DNA of 64,000 nt. Origin: Syncephalis fuscata (lineage: Eukaryota > Zoopagomycota > Zoopagomycetes > Zoopagales > Piptocephalidaceae). This document shows, in pieces, positions 13,188 through 25,109 of this stretch; position 1 is the first letter of the stretch, and every line of letters begins with the position of its first letter. Both the position numbers and the translations under genes were made by a program. The DNA is taken from contig JAHLTZ010000016.1 of the NCBI GenBank assembly GCA_025786725.1, forward strand, positions 372,001-436,000, written 5' to 3'. The notes beneath the pieces are model-generated. The model saw nothing but the letters and a program-made list of their open reading frames with translations. It had not been told where the DNA came from and did no database searches.

Positions 13188-14544
13188 ATGGCCGACGGTT
13201 CCTCCGTAGATAATAGTAACGTGTCGCCGGCTGTGCCGATGAAACCAGTTCAGGTTAAGCTGGTGTTGTTAGGTAAGTTATCATGATAGCGATGAGGATA
13301 TCTATACAGCTCCTACTTGCTGCTTTCTTTATTTGTATGTTTTGTTATGAGCGAAGATTCTTGGTTAAGGCTTCATCTGCCGTTAATCACCAGCTAGTAT
13401 GTTTATCTACAGTGTTCAATTGAACATAGCATAACATGCCAAGAATATAGATAGCGTTTATTTCAAATAGTTTTATCTATATTTTATCAAGTCGATAGTC
13501 TTTTAGGCTATTATACATACTGTAGCTGCTTATTAGTGACAGGTCTATACTCATAGACTCGTCTATTGTGTATGATAAGCTTGACAGTAATGACTTTGCT
13601 ATTACCGTGAACAAATTGAATACGCCAACTAAAAGTATACACCGTATTAATCATTTATAATTGTTTTTGTATTCATATAGGTGAAGCAGCTGTCGGTAAA
13701 TCCAGTTTAGTGCAACGATTTGTAAGCAATGAATTTCAAGAAAACAAAGAGCCTACTATTGGCGGTATGTCATTAATATTTATTACATTAATTACTAGCT
13801 AACTTTGGTGTATTATAGCGGCATTTTTGACGCAAAAGACATATCTTGAAGATAAAGTAATTAAATTTGAGATTTGGGACACGGCTGGTCAGGAACGTTT
13901 CCATTCATTGGCCCCAATGTACTATCGTAATGCCCAAGCGGCCGTAGTTGTCTACGATGTGACTCGTGCGGTAAATACTTAATAAGTATGCAAACAACAG
14001 TATTTACTTATGCTGCATATTAGACCTCACTAGATCGGGCCAAGTCTTGGATTAAAGAGCTGCAGCGTCAAGCCAATCCCAATATTGTTATAGCACTTGC
14101 TGGCAATAAGGTCGATTTAGTAACAGACTCAGACCAAGATGTGCATCACGAAGAGGACGTACACGACGAGGATAGACACGAAGACGGCGATGATACGCCC
14201 ACTACACGACAAGTGTCGACCGAAGAAGCTCGAGTATATGCTGATGAGGGCGGACTACTTTTCTTTGAAACATCAGCCAAGTTGGATTTAAATGTCCAAG
14301 AAATGTTTAATGAAATTGGTAAGTTAATTAGCATAACAACAACAACATTAATAATCATAATCATAATATATGTTACTAATTAATCTAATGCTGTAATATT
14401 ATATTATTAATAGCTCGAAAAATCCCCATCGAGCAGTTGATGGCCCCAAGTCGCAGTGGACGAATGAGTGGATCGAATGTCGGCCGTATTGAACTTATCG
14501 GCAATGGACAAGGTGCCAATGGTCGTGGCGGCTGTGCTTGTTAA
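13188..14544 (+). CDS. Rab5-type small GTPase, 248 aa
   Basis: The early-endosome GTPase of the Rab5/Vps21 group, controlling endocytic vesicle fusion. Exons are 13188-13272, 13681-13764, 13819-13970, 14024-14318 and 14414-14544 (249 codons). G boxes: GEAAVGKSS, the Rab5-typical PTIGAAFLTQ switch [23 protein letters not shown] and ETSAK. It ends GGCAC, a CAC-type double geranylgeranylation signal. Unusually, about 24 acidic, His-rich residues follow NKVD (the region from DSDQD to GDDTP), extending the G4-alpha4 loop; the frame stays open and both flanks are canonical, so it looks like a real insertion. The first intron is about 408 nt, very long for this region and possibly regulatory. Confidence 0.95.
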
Positions 14545-15482
14545 TTACGCACCTATTTCTTTGCACATAGGATGATCAAGTCCAACGCTCATTTCTACTA
14601 TTTTACACCGGATCATAATATACGTTTGCCCACAGGATAATAGGATAACAGTGGTGTAACTGCTAAAAATGTTATTTTGATTTACATATGTATTTCTATG
14701 ATCAACATAGAAAAATGGAAGTGCCGATTTGAGCAAATTTATTATGTGCAGTCATAACTATTAGGTTGCTTTGTGTTCTGCACATGCTCACCTTTGAGCA
14801 TTGATACATGTTGACTGATAGTGCTTTCCTTGTCACTGATGGCCTTTATATGCCTGTTCTTTCAGTATTTCTCTTACTTTCTATCTCACTCTCTTTCTAT
14901 TCTGGTCTTTACATTGTTTATCGTGCTATCATGCGATTAAGAATACATACAAAGACTACAACAATATGATTTGTATTAATGTCTACAAAAGTCTATCTTT
15001 GTCTATACCATTCATATATTAATAATGACAATACTTTAGTGGCATTATTGTTATTACTATTTCTAATGCTTTATTATTCATATAATTATGGTCGTGGGAT
15101 TGTCATTGCATATAGATATGCTTAACAATACAACTGAAACGTATAAATAGCCGATATAGATATACTATTTATGGATACATAGCTATTTAGTCATTCTACG
15201 TCTTTCTTTTTATCACATCGACTCACTGTGTTATTGCTGTACGCATATATACACACTGCACACACACTATACACACTGCACACGGAGTGAAATAGATACA
15301 CGCGTGTATGTGTGTGTACACACAGCGTATTTGTTTCAAGCGGTGTCTCACAACAGCAACTTTACGCGTTACTTTCGCTTTTCATCTTTCTCGCGTTTGG
15401 CGTTTAAATACAACGCGTTTTCCTAACTGTAGCCCGTCTAATTGCCTGATGATAGCGAGTTCTATCTATAGTTGAGATCAAC
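14545..15482. other. Intergenic, Rab5 to APSES gene
   Basis: Rab5 3' flank and APSES-gene promoter. The stretch 15240-15330 is rich in CA/TG dinucleotides, and 15296-15418 carries three ACGCGT sites, listed separately. I see no other gene. Confidence 0.6.
15296..15418. promoter_or_regulatory. Cluster of three ACGCGT (MCB-like) sites
   Basis: ACGCGT occurs at 15300-15305, 15364-15369 and 15413-15418, the last only 64 bp before the APSES start codon. The first is the core of a perfect 14-bp palindrome, ATACACGCGTGTAT (15296-15309). ACGCGT is the MluI cell-cycle box recognised by the Mbp1/Res APSES family, so this gene may regulate itself. Binding is inference. Confidence 0.5.
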
Positions 15483-18422
15483 ATGTCTGAACAACTGCCG
15501 GCCCCGCCGCAGATATTCAAGGCAACCTACTCAGGAGTGCCGGTCTATGAGATGATGTGTAATGGCATTGCTGTGATGCGCCGCCGTACCGATGCCTTTA
15601 TGAATGCTACGCAAATTCTTAAAGTAGCGCGATTTGATAAGCCAAAACGTACCCGTATTCTGGAACGTGAAGTGCAGACTGGACCACACGAAAAAGTACA
15701 AGGAGGTTATGGTAAATACCAAGGTAAGTTAATGTAATACATTATATAGACACTGCATAGATGAATGGCATATAAACTTGGCAATATGCTGTATTGCAAC
15801 GATCTATATAATATTATGTACTTGTTATTTTATTGTTTAACTGTATTGTTATATTATAATGTTATTTAGGCACTTGGGTGAATTTAGAACGTAGTATCAA
15901 CCTTGCCATGCAATATGGCGCCTATGATGATATTCAACCGTTGGTAGAATATCAACCTGAACGACATGCAAGTCCACCACCAGCTCCCAAGCATGTTGCG
16001 GCTCCGCCTGGATCACGTGAGCCAAAGATTAAACGCCCACGCGGCCGACCGCGAAAGCTACGACCAGAAATGGATGGACACACAAGTGTACTAATTACCC
16101 ATCCGGCACCCATTCGTAGATTTGCGCAAGAAGATGAATTATTGACGGAAAATGGCGAATATTTACCAACAGAACAGAGGCTTTTATTCGGTCGTAAACG
16201 GCATATCAATTATAATGAAGACGATGAAGAGGAGGAAGACTACATGCTAGGAGAAGATATGGATAAACGAGAGGTAGAATATCATCTAGAAGGAAAGCTG
16301 GTGCAGTATCAAATGCACAAGCAATACGTACAAGTGGACATGCTTGGCAACAAAGGCAACAACAACAACAACAACAACAACAACAGCAACAACAGCAACA
16401 ACAGCAACAGCAACAACAAAATCATCAACAACAACATTACCAGACACAACAACACGATGAAAAGCCAGATATTGAACTAGGTAAGTATTATAATTATTAT
16501 TGTTATTACTATATTAAACAAACTATTAATATTAATAATAAAGGAGATGGCGAAATTAGCGATGATCGGGTACATTTTGACGATGAACATTTGGAAGAGT
16601 ACGAAGAAGAAGACGAGGTGGACGAGGATGAAGAGGACGATGACGATGACGATGACGAAGTAAATATGGTGGTTGATCCTCAGCAACAACGTATAGAAGC
16701 TGGTGACTATCAAGTATCGGCGGAGAGTAGTGAACCAGAGCTTGATGATATACGAATTCGGTCAGCAGAAGAACGTCGTTTAATATGTGCCACTCACTCG
16801 CCAAGTACTAAACGGGCACAGGAATATGCTCAAATGTTATTAGCGTATTTTGGCTCTGAATCACGACAAATACCATCCTTGTTTTTGGCACCACCTGAAG
16901 ATCTTGATCTTGATATGATTATTGATGATGAAAGCCATACTGCACTGCATTGGGCAGCTGCTACAGCACGTATAAAACTTGTTCGTTTACTACTGCAACG
17001 TGGTGCATCTATGAGCTGTCTAAATGACCATGGACAGACACCATTAACACGTAGTGTATTATTTAGCAATAATTTTGATTTAAAGACATTTCCAGACTTA
17101 TTAGATGCATTACAACGAACGGTGACGGTACGCGACGACCAGGGCCGAACTGTTATGCATCACGTAGCGTTGACAGCAGGAAGTAGAGGCAAGGTGCATG
17201 CAGCACGCTACTACATGGACTGTCTACTTGAAATGCTTACACGTACGCTAAAAACCCCCAGTGCCGTTATTGATTTACAAGACAGTGAAAATGGCGACAG
17301 TGCGCTGCATATTGCGGCTCGTATTGGTAATCGCATTATGGTACGGCGTTTATTGGATGCAGGGGCCAATGTTATGCTGTATAATCACGCCAATGAGCTG
17401 GCACGTACTCTTATTTTGGATCTTGAACGTCGGCTTGCTCGTCCAGTATTAGGCGGGCCTAGTGAAGGTGATACTACCGTTGGAACACCGACTAGCAGTG
17501 ACACACGACATGATTTATCGGTATATCAGCGGCGATTATTGGCAACACGCGGTGAAACACTGCCTGTAGCACCAATGGTTGTTAGATCGTTATATGCATC
17601 AGGTCGCAGTGTATTTGGCCCGTCATTTAATCTAGCATCGCCGACCGATCAAGAAGAGGCGAATCAAGGCCGTGTACGCAGCTTCTTAATGCCACGTGTA
17701 GCAGAGATGATGGATCAGATGCGAGAAGAATGCAAGGCCGATTTGCGTACGCATCATGACCAGCTTTGTGAAACGCTCAATCTATTAACTAATGTTACTG
17801 AAAAGATTGAAGAGACACAAAAGGCTGCTACAGATTTAGAATGGCAAGATGAGGCAGTTAAAGAAGCAGAAGAAAAGGTACAAGCGCTTGAAGCGCAGCT
17901 TTATCAACTATTTGAGCGCGAAGAGAAACGCCAGTGGCGCGATATGCTTGAAGAGAAAAAGAATGGCAATGAGGCTGATAACAGTACATTACAAGATAAA
18001 TCGAATCATTATATTGATAAATTACCAGGACTGTCGCTTGTTAATGATAACGATACGGATGTAGAAGAAGATAAGGAAAATCAAAATGGTCTTAGCCATT
18101 CTGACTCTGGTAGAGCCATGGAAGAAGAAGAAAGCAATGTCCATAGTATCAACGATGAAGATGAACAGACCAGATTATTGGCACGAATTAGTGAACTTCG
18201 TGAGGCACGCAAGGCTCATTTAACACGGCTTGTGCAGCTACAAGCGATAATAGTTCATCACATCGTATAGAAGACTACAAGCAATTGATTTCCCGATGCT
18301 GTGACGTATCAGTCGACGAAGTCGATGACATGCTGGACACACTATTGGAAAACATTGAAGCTGATGATGAGTATCTTGTACCTACTGACCATCTAACACC
18401 ACCACCCTCCTCTAATACATGA
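15483..18422 (+). CDS. Mbp1/Swi6-type APSES transcription factor with ankyrin repeats
   Basis: Cell-cycle (G1/S) transcription factor of the MBF/SBF type. Exons are 15483-15723, 15870-16480 and 16544-18422. The N-terminal KilA-N/APSES DNA-binding domain (about residues 8-110) has the hallmark [18 protein letters not shown] and [14 protein letters not shown] basic AT-hook-like KRPRGRPRK follows, then an acidic stretch, ankyrin repeats ([22 protein letters not shown]) and a C-terminal coiled coil. Two breaks need notice. At about 16345-16365, before the CAA/CAG run, the upstream frame enters poly-Asn and stops exactly at the exon end, whereas the frame one base back gives poly-Gln and joins exon 3 correctly. 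At about 18240 the coiled-coil frame stops at 18270, while the -1 frame continues the family C-terminus (EDYKQLIS) to TGA at 18420-18422. With one base added at each place the total is 911 codons. Confidence 0.9.
16351..16440 (+). repeat. CAA/CAG microsatellite in APSES gene
   Basis: Tandem CAA with interspersed CAG triplets in exon 2. Depending on frame it encodes Asn/Ser or Gln; the downstream exon joins only with the Gln frame. Length variation between strains would be expected. Confidence 0.85.
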
Positions 18423-19892
18423 ATAGCAACAACGATAATAGGATGGTGGGTCAGCAAGTATAATTTTTGTATTTTTGGTTTTATTAACCGTTATTATTAT
18501 TTACTATTATTAATTGTCTCAATGACCGTATTTTTATTTGTTATAAATAAATCAATTTTGTATAATTTAGTGTATTAATTAATTGGATCATAATAATAAT
18601 ATTATTATTTATAATTGATTGGGTAAAATGAAAAGTGTGCTGATCGACGTTGTCCCATAATCAGCCATTTACTTTTCGGTAGTCAGCGTGTTACGGTGTT
18701 GACGACTGACTTTTGCTCCCCATCTTTATGCAGGGGTATACCTTTACCAGTGAAGTGACAACTGAGGTGAGGTTATTGCTGATTGAAAACTGCAACCAAT
18801 ACCCCGTCTTGACGACCTTCTGGGTCGGCAAGCAATTTTTGCCAGGTTCGTTTAGAACCTTATTATCAATAATAATAAACCAAACCAAACTAAATATCAT
18901 TAACAAATAATGGTTCTAATTTCTTTGTTTAAAAGTATTTATCCTGAAAGTAAAATAATATGGATACAAACAGCAATATTAGCTTTTTATTTTAATTTAT
19001 ACAGCAAGGCAGGTGTAGAAGCGGCAATTAAACAAAAAACAAATAGACTAAGACAAAAGAGTCAACGCCTATGATATGGCAGTTCTAGTCCTATAAAATA
19101 ATTATTTAGTGTTAGCTGTTTATGCCACTGCTAAACAATTGGTGATAACAAGATACACAGCTATTTGTATCATATAGTCATTGCTTACAAAATACATAAT
19201 TTAGTAAAACGTACTAGCACGTTGATTTTAGAAATAGCGTGCGTTTAAGATGTATATTGATAAAAGATATATAGCCATCACAGCTATTGCGCTGATAGTT
19301 GTACACATACGGCAGTATCGGCGTCGTATGAATTGCTTTACTACGCTGTGATTTTTTAGTGCTCATACTAGCGGTGTAACCTGCTATCAGCAATACAATA
19401 TAAACCAAACCATTTATTAGATTTCTGGACAACATATATAAGGTATATAAAGATAGTTGATGAATAAACATTTTATTTTAAAGGAAAGAGACATGTAGCG
19501 TAAATTATTAACTAGCAATTGACAAGCAGTGTTTATAACGATGTAATGTATAGCTATTATTATAGAAGAAATATTAAAAAAACAGCAAATAAAAGCAGTC
19601 TATACAAGTTCAGTGTGGCATAAATATATTATCACTATTCTGATATTATGTCTATATTGCTATAATAACATGATTAAGAAATACAAAATGTAGGTGGACA
19701 ATCTGTTAAGAGCACAACTAAACAGTATATTAAATTGAAATGTGTATACAAAACTCAAACTATTTTACAAGTAACTATGTTGAAATACTCGACTTTGATG
19801 TGCTCTATCTACAATTTAATGCGTCATCCTGTATAATTCAAAGGCCTCTTTTTTCACAATTAAATATTCTCCTTGTTTAGTTTATTTCTATC
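18423..19892. other. Intergenic, APSES to F-box gene
   Basis: About 1.5 kb of AT-rich DNA. AATAAA signals near 18546-18552 probably serve the APSES gene. Overlapping short open frames on both strands at about 18691-18910 and 19214-19471 have no recognisable family and no convincing start context. Nothing else seen. Confidence 0.55.
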
Positions 19893-21483
19893 ATGTCCAC
19901 ACCGAATAACGACACACTGCCAAAAACATGGCTGGCTGTTGAGATTATTCATCATATATCGCAGTTTACTAAAATTTCTGCCACGCTAGCATTGGCACGC
20001 ACTTGCAAATTGTTATATAATTACATTATCAAATGCGATTGGTTTTGGCAGAAACTATATCGGCAACACTTCCCGCGTGATATTGATACCGGTACTGACT
20101 GGCTACAGTGGCAACTGGAACAAGAGCGGAGAGAAGCAAAGAAAGTAGTCGACACTGAAAACGAAATTGCATCAAGGTTGACCTGGTTCAAACGATATGG
20201 TCGACGCGTCGAAATGGGCTTGAATTGGCAGAAAAACAAGTCAACATCTGCAGTCTATCCAAATTCTTTTATGCTAGGTAGACCGGAAAGACGAGGTATT
20301 AATCATGGTGTTGTTACCGCAAGCTGTCCTGGCTGGATTGCAATAGCAGATTGTGATCATTCTTTTATTGATTTAATTAAACTTTCAACAAAAGATGAAA
20401 TGGAAGTGCAGTCACTAAATCTGGATAAAAATTGTTTTAACAGGATTAAAAAAATAGCATTTTGTCAATGTCAGCAAGTAGATGACACCGATGAATATAT
20501 GCGTGTAATTATACATCTAAAGTACTCTAAAAGACCCTTTGATGCACTTCAGATATGGAATGCAAATAGTTGCCAGCTGCTGTATTCTATCGATCTTAAC
20601 GGTTATTGGGATGGTAAGATCATAGCGGATCTTTGTTGTTTTCCAGCTCAATAAATATGGATTTATCCAACAACTCACAGCTAATTTGCCGTACTCAGCT
20701 AGCCTATAACATTGATTCAGCAGTGCAGCCGTATGAACCTCAGTTCATCACCCTTCCAAATGCCGATAGTTTCTATGCTAACAGAATACACACGACAGAT
20801 AATAACAGTACGGTTATTATGCGATGTCGCTATAGTGAATACAAACTTGACTACCAAATAATTCGCATGCTATTAAAGCCTGATACAGGTTTGACAATGA
20901 ATGGCGATGATACGGCGCGAGCAACTACAATTGTATCAGATTGTATAACGTTCTCCAATTTCACGGACCACTGGAGTTCAGTATTGTATTCAATTGATCG
21001 CGATCGCATATTAATTATTGCAATACTCAGCTAGTCGATGATGCTTCAAGTAGCAATACATATAGCCAGAAACGCTACATTAGAGTAATATCTTTAAGCA
21101 AAGGAATCGTCTTTGAATGTAACTATCCAATAGAACATTATGAAGAATTAATTTTAATTTCGGCATATAATTTGGCCGTGTTTCACTCAATCAAACAGCC
21201 ATCGTTGGTTTTTATTTCACTACTAAATGGAGAGATTCTGCATGAAGTTGATGTGAACTTGACCAAAAATTATTATAAATTTCAGCATATTATTGATACA
21301 AAAATATTTTGTTATGCTTATCCTATTAAACGTTATTGTGTTGTTGATGCTGTAACAGGCGATACAAACATGCATCAATTTCCAATATCAGAGATATACA
21401 GCTGTAAATCTGTATTTGGTCACTTGCTATCGAAGAATAATGGAAACTACCTCATTACAAGCTTTGTGCCTGAGTTGGTTTAA
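19893..21483 (+). CDS. F-box protein with two frame breaks
   Basis: The N-terminus (MSTPNNDTLPKTWLAVEII, then a TLALARTCKLLY helix and a WFWQKLYRQHFP motif, residues about 8-60) fits an F-box, the Skp1-binding module of SCF ubiquitin ligases. The rest has beta-strand-rich segments that could form a propeller-like substrate domain. No introns. The frame breaks twice: at about 20640 (the first frame stops at 20652-20654) and at about 21020 (the second stops at 21032-21034). In each case the -1 frame is long and open and carries on in the same style to TAA at 21481-21483. One added base at each place would give 531 codons. It is either a pseudogene in early decay or an intact gene with two consensus deletions; I favour the latter because other genes here show the same -1 breaks. 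Confidence 0.7.
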
Positions 21484-22638
21484 ATTTATTGAACAATTAT
21501 GGTTAAATTGCTTTTACAACAACAATAAATTCAACAATGATTGTTGAATTGTGTAATTATTTATAAAAGATTTATTGTAGTTAGAATTAAAATATTTAAG
21601 TTTGTTCTATCTAGTTCAAAGGCTTTTTTTACTACAAATAGCTACTCTTTTTATTTAGTTTTTTTTGTATAGTGTTATACAAAATTATTTCATTTATTAT
21701 GATAGAGCTGTGGTCATTAACGATAACTAAGAAAAAATCCATTAACTAGCACACCGTATTCTGAGTACTAAGGAAAGTATTAGCAAACACTAAAGGCTAG
21801 TGTTATAAAATGCCACCTGGTCATTTAATTACAACTTTTAAAACTAAAAGTATAGAAATATCATTATTTTACTAATGATTGTCATAAAGAATTGGTAGAA
21901 ACAAATGGTCAATCCATTTAAAAACAAGTGCAATCATAAAACTTGTATCTGTGAAATAGTAGCTGCATATCAACATACTTTGTAATATGAGTTGCTAGTA
22001 CATTAACTTGATAAATAAAACTACATCAAGAAAATAAAAGAGCATAGCCACGCATGTTTTTATTGTGCCTACACTGCGACTTAGCAAGCCTCATCATGCA
22101 CTTATACTTGTGCTGATTATTACGCACGGCTTGGCATGCTATATCCGCACTGACTGTATGGCACAATAGTATTGATTTGTCATCGAGGTCAACACCAACA
22201 GACTTTGTCGACAAACAATATCTATGATGAAAATGTGAGTGACGTCTTTATTTGCACAGTATGCCACTAAGCATGCGGTGTTTGCACTCCAGTTTGCGAA
22301 CACTTAATCATGCCGTCGGCACTTTGTCGCCTGGTAAGGTTGTGCTTTACCGCGTGCAATGACATGTAAGCCTTTACTAGTTGTGTATCTCAGCACTTGA
22401 CGCTCTAATGATTTATAGCTAAATGATTAGCTGATACTATCTACTTTATAGTAGGTACATATCTATTATGGATAACACAACAATTATCATACTACATTAT
22501 AATTCATTTCTACACATATCCCCCTGTTGATAGTATATTTACAATATAATAATGTCATTGGCAATGTTTCACAAAGAATGGCTTTCTTTATTGACTCACT
22601 GTACGATCGCCATGTGATTTACCATAGATGTCTATTAA

Positions 22639-22671
22639 ACCGCGTGGGGAAGGTCTGAAAGAGCACGCGGT
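22639..22671. other. Perfect 8-bp hairpin
   Basis: ACCGCGTG at 22639-22646 pairs perfectly with CACGCGGT at 22664-22671 across a 17-nt loop. The same 8-mer motif recurs singly nearby, so this may be an inverted pair of protein-binding sites and not an RNA structure. Confidence 0.5.
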
Positions 22672-24148
22672 CCAACATGAAATTCTGCCTTGATCTTGCC
22701 TAGGCATTGCACCTTTTCATGTGACCTGCCTGATATACAACCAAATTTGTTAAAAAAGAAATTAAGCATGCATTGGCAGAGGCTAGCAAACTTGTCGCTG
22801 CCTGTTCATCAGCCAGACCAACAAAGCTTCCTTCAAGCTTGTCTTACTGCTTATCGGCCTATTCGTCTATCCGTCTATCTGCTTAAACAGCAATCACCAT
22901 GTGTACGGTCATATGAATAAATAAAGAAACTGTGTGCTCACTAAGGAATAAGCGATAGCCGGCAGACTGACTGCCAATTAACCAATTAACTGACTAATTG
23001 GCTGTTTGGTCAGCTGGCTGGCCATTGCCTGCCTACTACTTTGTTGAGACATTTTTGCTAATGCCTAATAGAAGACAAAGGAGTGTCAAACGATTATCAG
23101 CGCATGGTCGATACTTATGACTATTGTTTCATTGCCGCAATGCAGGATTGTCGGATAACAACGATCCTTTCAGACGCGTTTACTTTTTGTTTAAGTAAAT
23201 ATTCATTTGTTTTGAAATAACAAATTCCTGGATCGTCATTTATTCCCAACTACTGCGATAGTCTGTAGTTCCGGCAAATGAAGGCCAGGAAATGCATGTG
23301 TGCTGTTGGCAAGTTAGTTTATCACGCGGTAAAGCGTCCTATAAACCGGTACTTGTACCGCATGTGTTTCTCGCCATTTAGATAGAACAGCACACAGACA
23401 GATGAACATACCGATAGACACGCGGATGGACGAGTAAGCGCGTGCGGCCGAGTCGCCCCTGCAGCGTGCCTGCCATCATAGTCAATATGTGTATGTGTGT
23501 GTCGCCACCAAGCGGTTGTCTGGCATCATGCACGTGTATCAATATACTTTTTTTCATGCTGCGAACAAGTTGTTACTGGTCAACATATATAATGAGGCCA
23601 TTTACCTAGCCGCTCCTCTTATTCGACATATTGTTACTTTTTGATTATTTGCGACACTGACTCCGTGAGTCTTGCGTTTTTTAGTAAGCACTACTACTAC
23701 CACTACCACCACCAAGTTTTGGCGATCATTTTGCCTTTAAATTTTCAAGCAGCCATTTTTTGAACACAGAAAGATATCTGTGCCATTCTATTCATTCTAC
23801 AATTAGTTATTGAGAACACCTTGTGACCGGTACTATTGTAGACAATTTAGCCGAGCAAGTACGCATAGGACGTTACTACGCTTTACAACACATATTTTTG
23901 CCGTCGTTATTAATTATTTGTCGGTGTTTAAAATACGATCTTGATTTAAAACTCCGATTATTTACTCTCTAAATTATATCAAAGAAAGTAGCTTTAACGG
24001 CCGCCTTTTAGTTTATCTACGAACGAACCTTTGGAGCAATACCCTTCTGTGTGCACCAACGCGTTCTTCCATCTGCCTATTCATCACACTCTTTCTGCTT
24101 TTTGATTATAACGCACTTGTCACGTGTAGCGACTGCATAAAACTACAG

Positions 24149-24255
24149 GTAAGCGCGTGGTTCACAATTAATAGAAATACCCAGCCACCACCGTGCACGT
24201 TTGCTAACCAACATCTTTGGTTTCTTTCTCTTATCCTCTATATTTATTTGTATAG
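24149..24255 (+). other. Probable 5'UTR intron of Rho-like gene
   Basis: A GTAAGC donor at 24149 and a TTTGTATAG acceptor ending at 24255 bracket 107 nt ending 11 bases before the start codon. Inferred from splice signals only. Confidence 0.5.
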
Positions 24256-24266
24256 AACTATCAACT

Positions 24267-25109
24267 ATGGCTCGTAGAAATAATAGCGTTAGCAACAAAG
24301 CAGCACGGCTTTTCCGCCGTATAATGTCTTGCCGTCGCAGCTTCCGCCCTATTCCACGCAAGATTGTTCTTGTTGGTGACGCAGCTGTTGGCAAAACTGC
24401 TCTTCTTAGCATCCACACCGCAGGCACATTCCCCGACGTAAGTAGCGCAATATGGCTTATATCTCACTTGATTGGCTATGCTAACTTACAGATCTTTGTT
24501 GTTACTCATTTATAGGAGCATGAGCCAACCATTTTCGATAACTATCTTCAGGAAACATGGGTTGACGGCGATGCCTTTCGACTATCATTGGTAGACACTG
24601 CCGGACAAGAAGCATTGGGCGCTGTGCGCTCGCTTTCCTATGCCGAAACTCACGTCGTCATTCTTTGTTTCTCTGTGGATCGTCCCGAAACTCTGGCCAA
24701 TGCCATGACCGGTTGGTCATCTGAAATCGCCGAGCTGTGCCCTGGTGTTGCCATTCTCCTACTGGCCACCAAGTGTGACTTGCGTGAAGATCCAACTGTC
24801 GAGCGCCGTCTCGCTGCTAAGGGTCAACACCCGGTCACGTACGAAGAGGGTCTGCGTGCCGCACACCTCATGGGCGCTCAGCGCTATCTTGAGTGTTCGG
24901 CAATGCATGATATCGGCGTCAACGAAGTATTTGAGCAATCTGCTCGGGCCGCACTCGATTCGGAGCCACGCGGCGTCAATGTTATGCGCGAACAAAAGCT
25001 CCAACAACGCCGATCCCGCGGTGTCTCCCGCCGTCTTACACAGCGTCTATCGACTCGTGTATCATGGTTTGCACCACAAGGTGAAATGGATATGCGTCGT
25101 CATAGCTAA
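24267..25109 (+). CDS. Atypical Rho-family GTPase, 254 aa, no CaaX box
   Basis: Rho GTPases switch actin and polarity pathways. Exons are 24267-24437 and 24516-25109 (255 codons). The G domain starts after an Arg-rich 30-residue N-terminus: P-loop GDAAVGKT, switch I EPTIFDNYLQ, DTAGQEALGAVRSLSY, TKCDLRED (in place of TKLD), the Rho insert region near HPVTYEEG and YLECSAM. Two oddities. The position of Ras/Rac Gly12 is Ala (GDAAVGKT against the usual GDGAVGKT). The protein ends MDMRRHS with no C-terminal cysteine, so it cannot be prenylated in the usual way; Arg-rich ends could hold it at membranes. Codons ending in C are much more frequent than in neighbouring genes, suggesting strong expression or a different history. 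Confidence 0.88.

Larger units (their letters stand above)
21484..24266. other. Long intergenic region upstream of Rho-like gene
   Basis: About 2.8 kb without a convincing coding gene; open frames at 22026-22214 (-) and 22690-22920 (+) lack family signals. Base composition becomes more GC-rich from about 22.2 to 24.2 kb. ACGCG cores recur in this stretch: about 22350, 22640, 22665, 23175, 23323, 23418 and 24060. A TATATAAT box sits near 23586. It may hold long regulatory DNA or a noncoding RNA gene; I recognise neither. Confidence 0.5.

Noticed and set aside
22690-22920. 76-codon frame in the long intergenic region
   Set aside because: No family, no splice support and a composition like its surroundings. 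A noncoding RNA is possible, but I recognise none.
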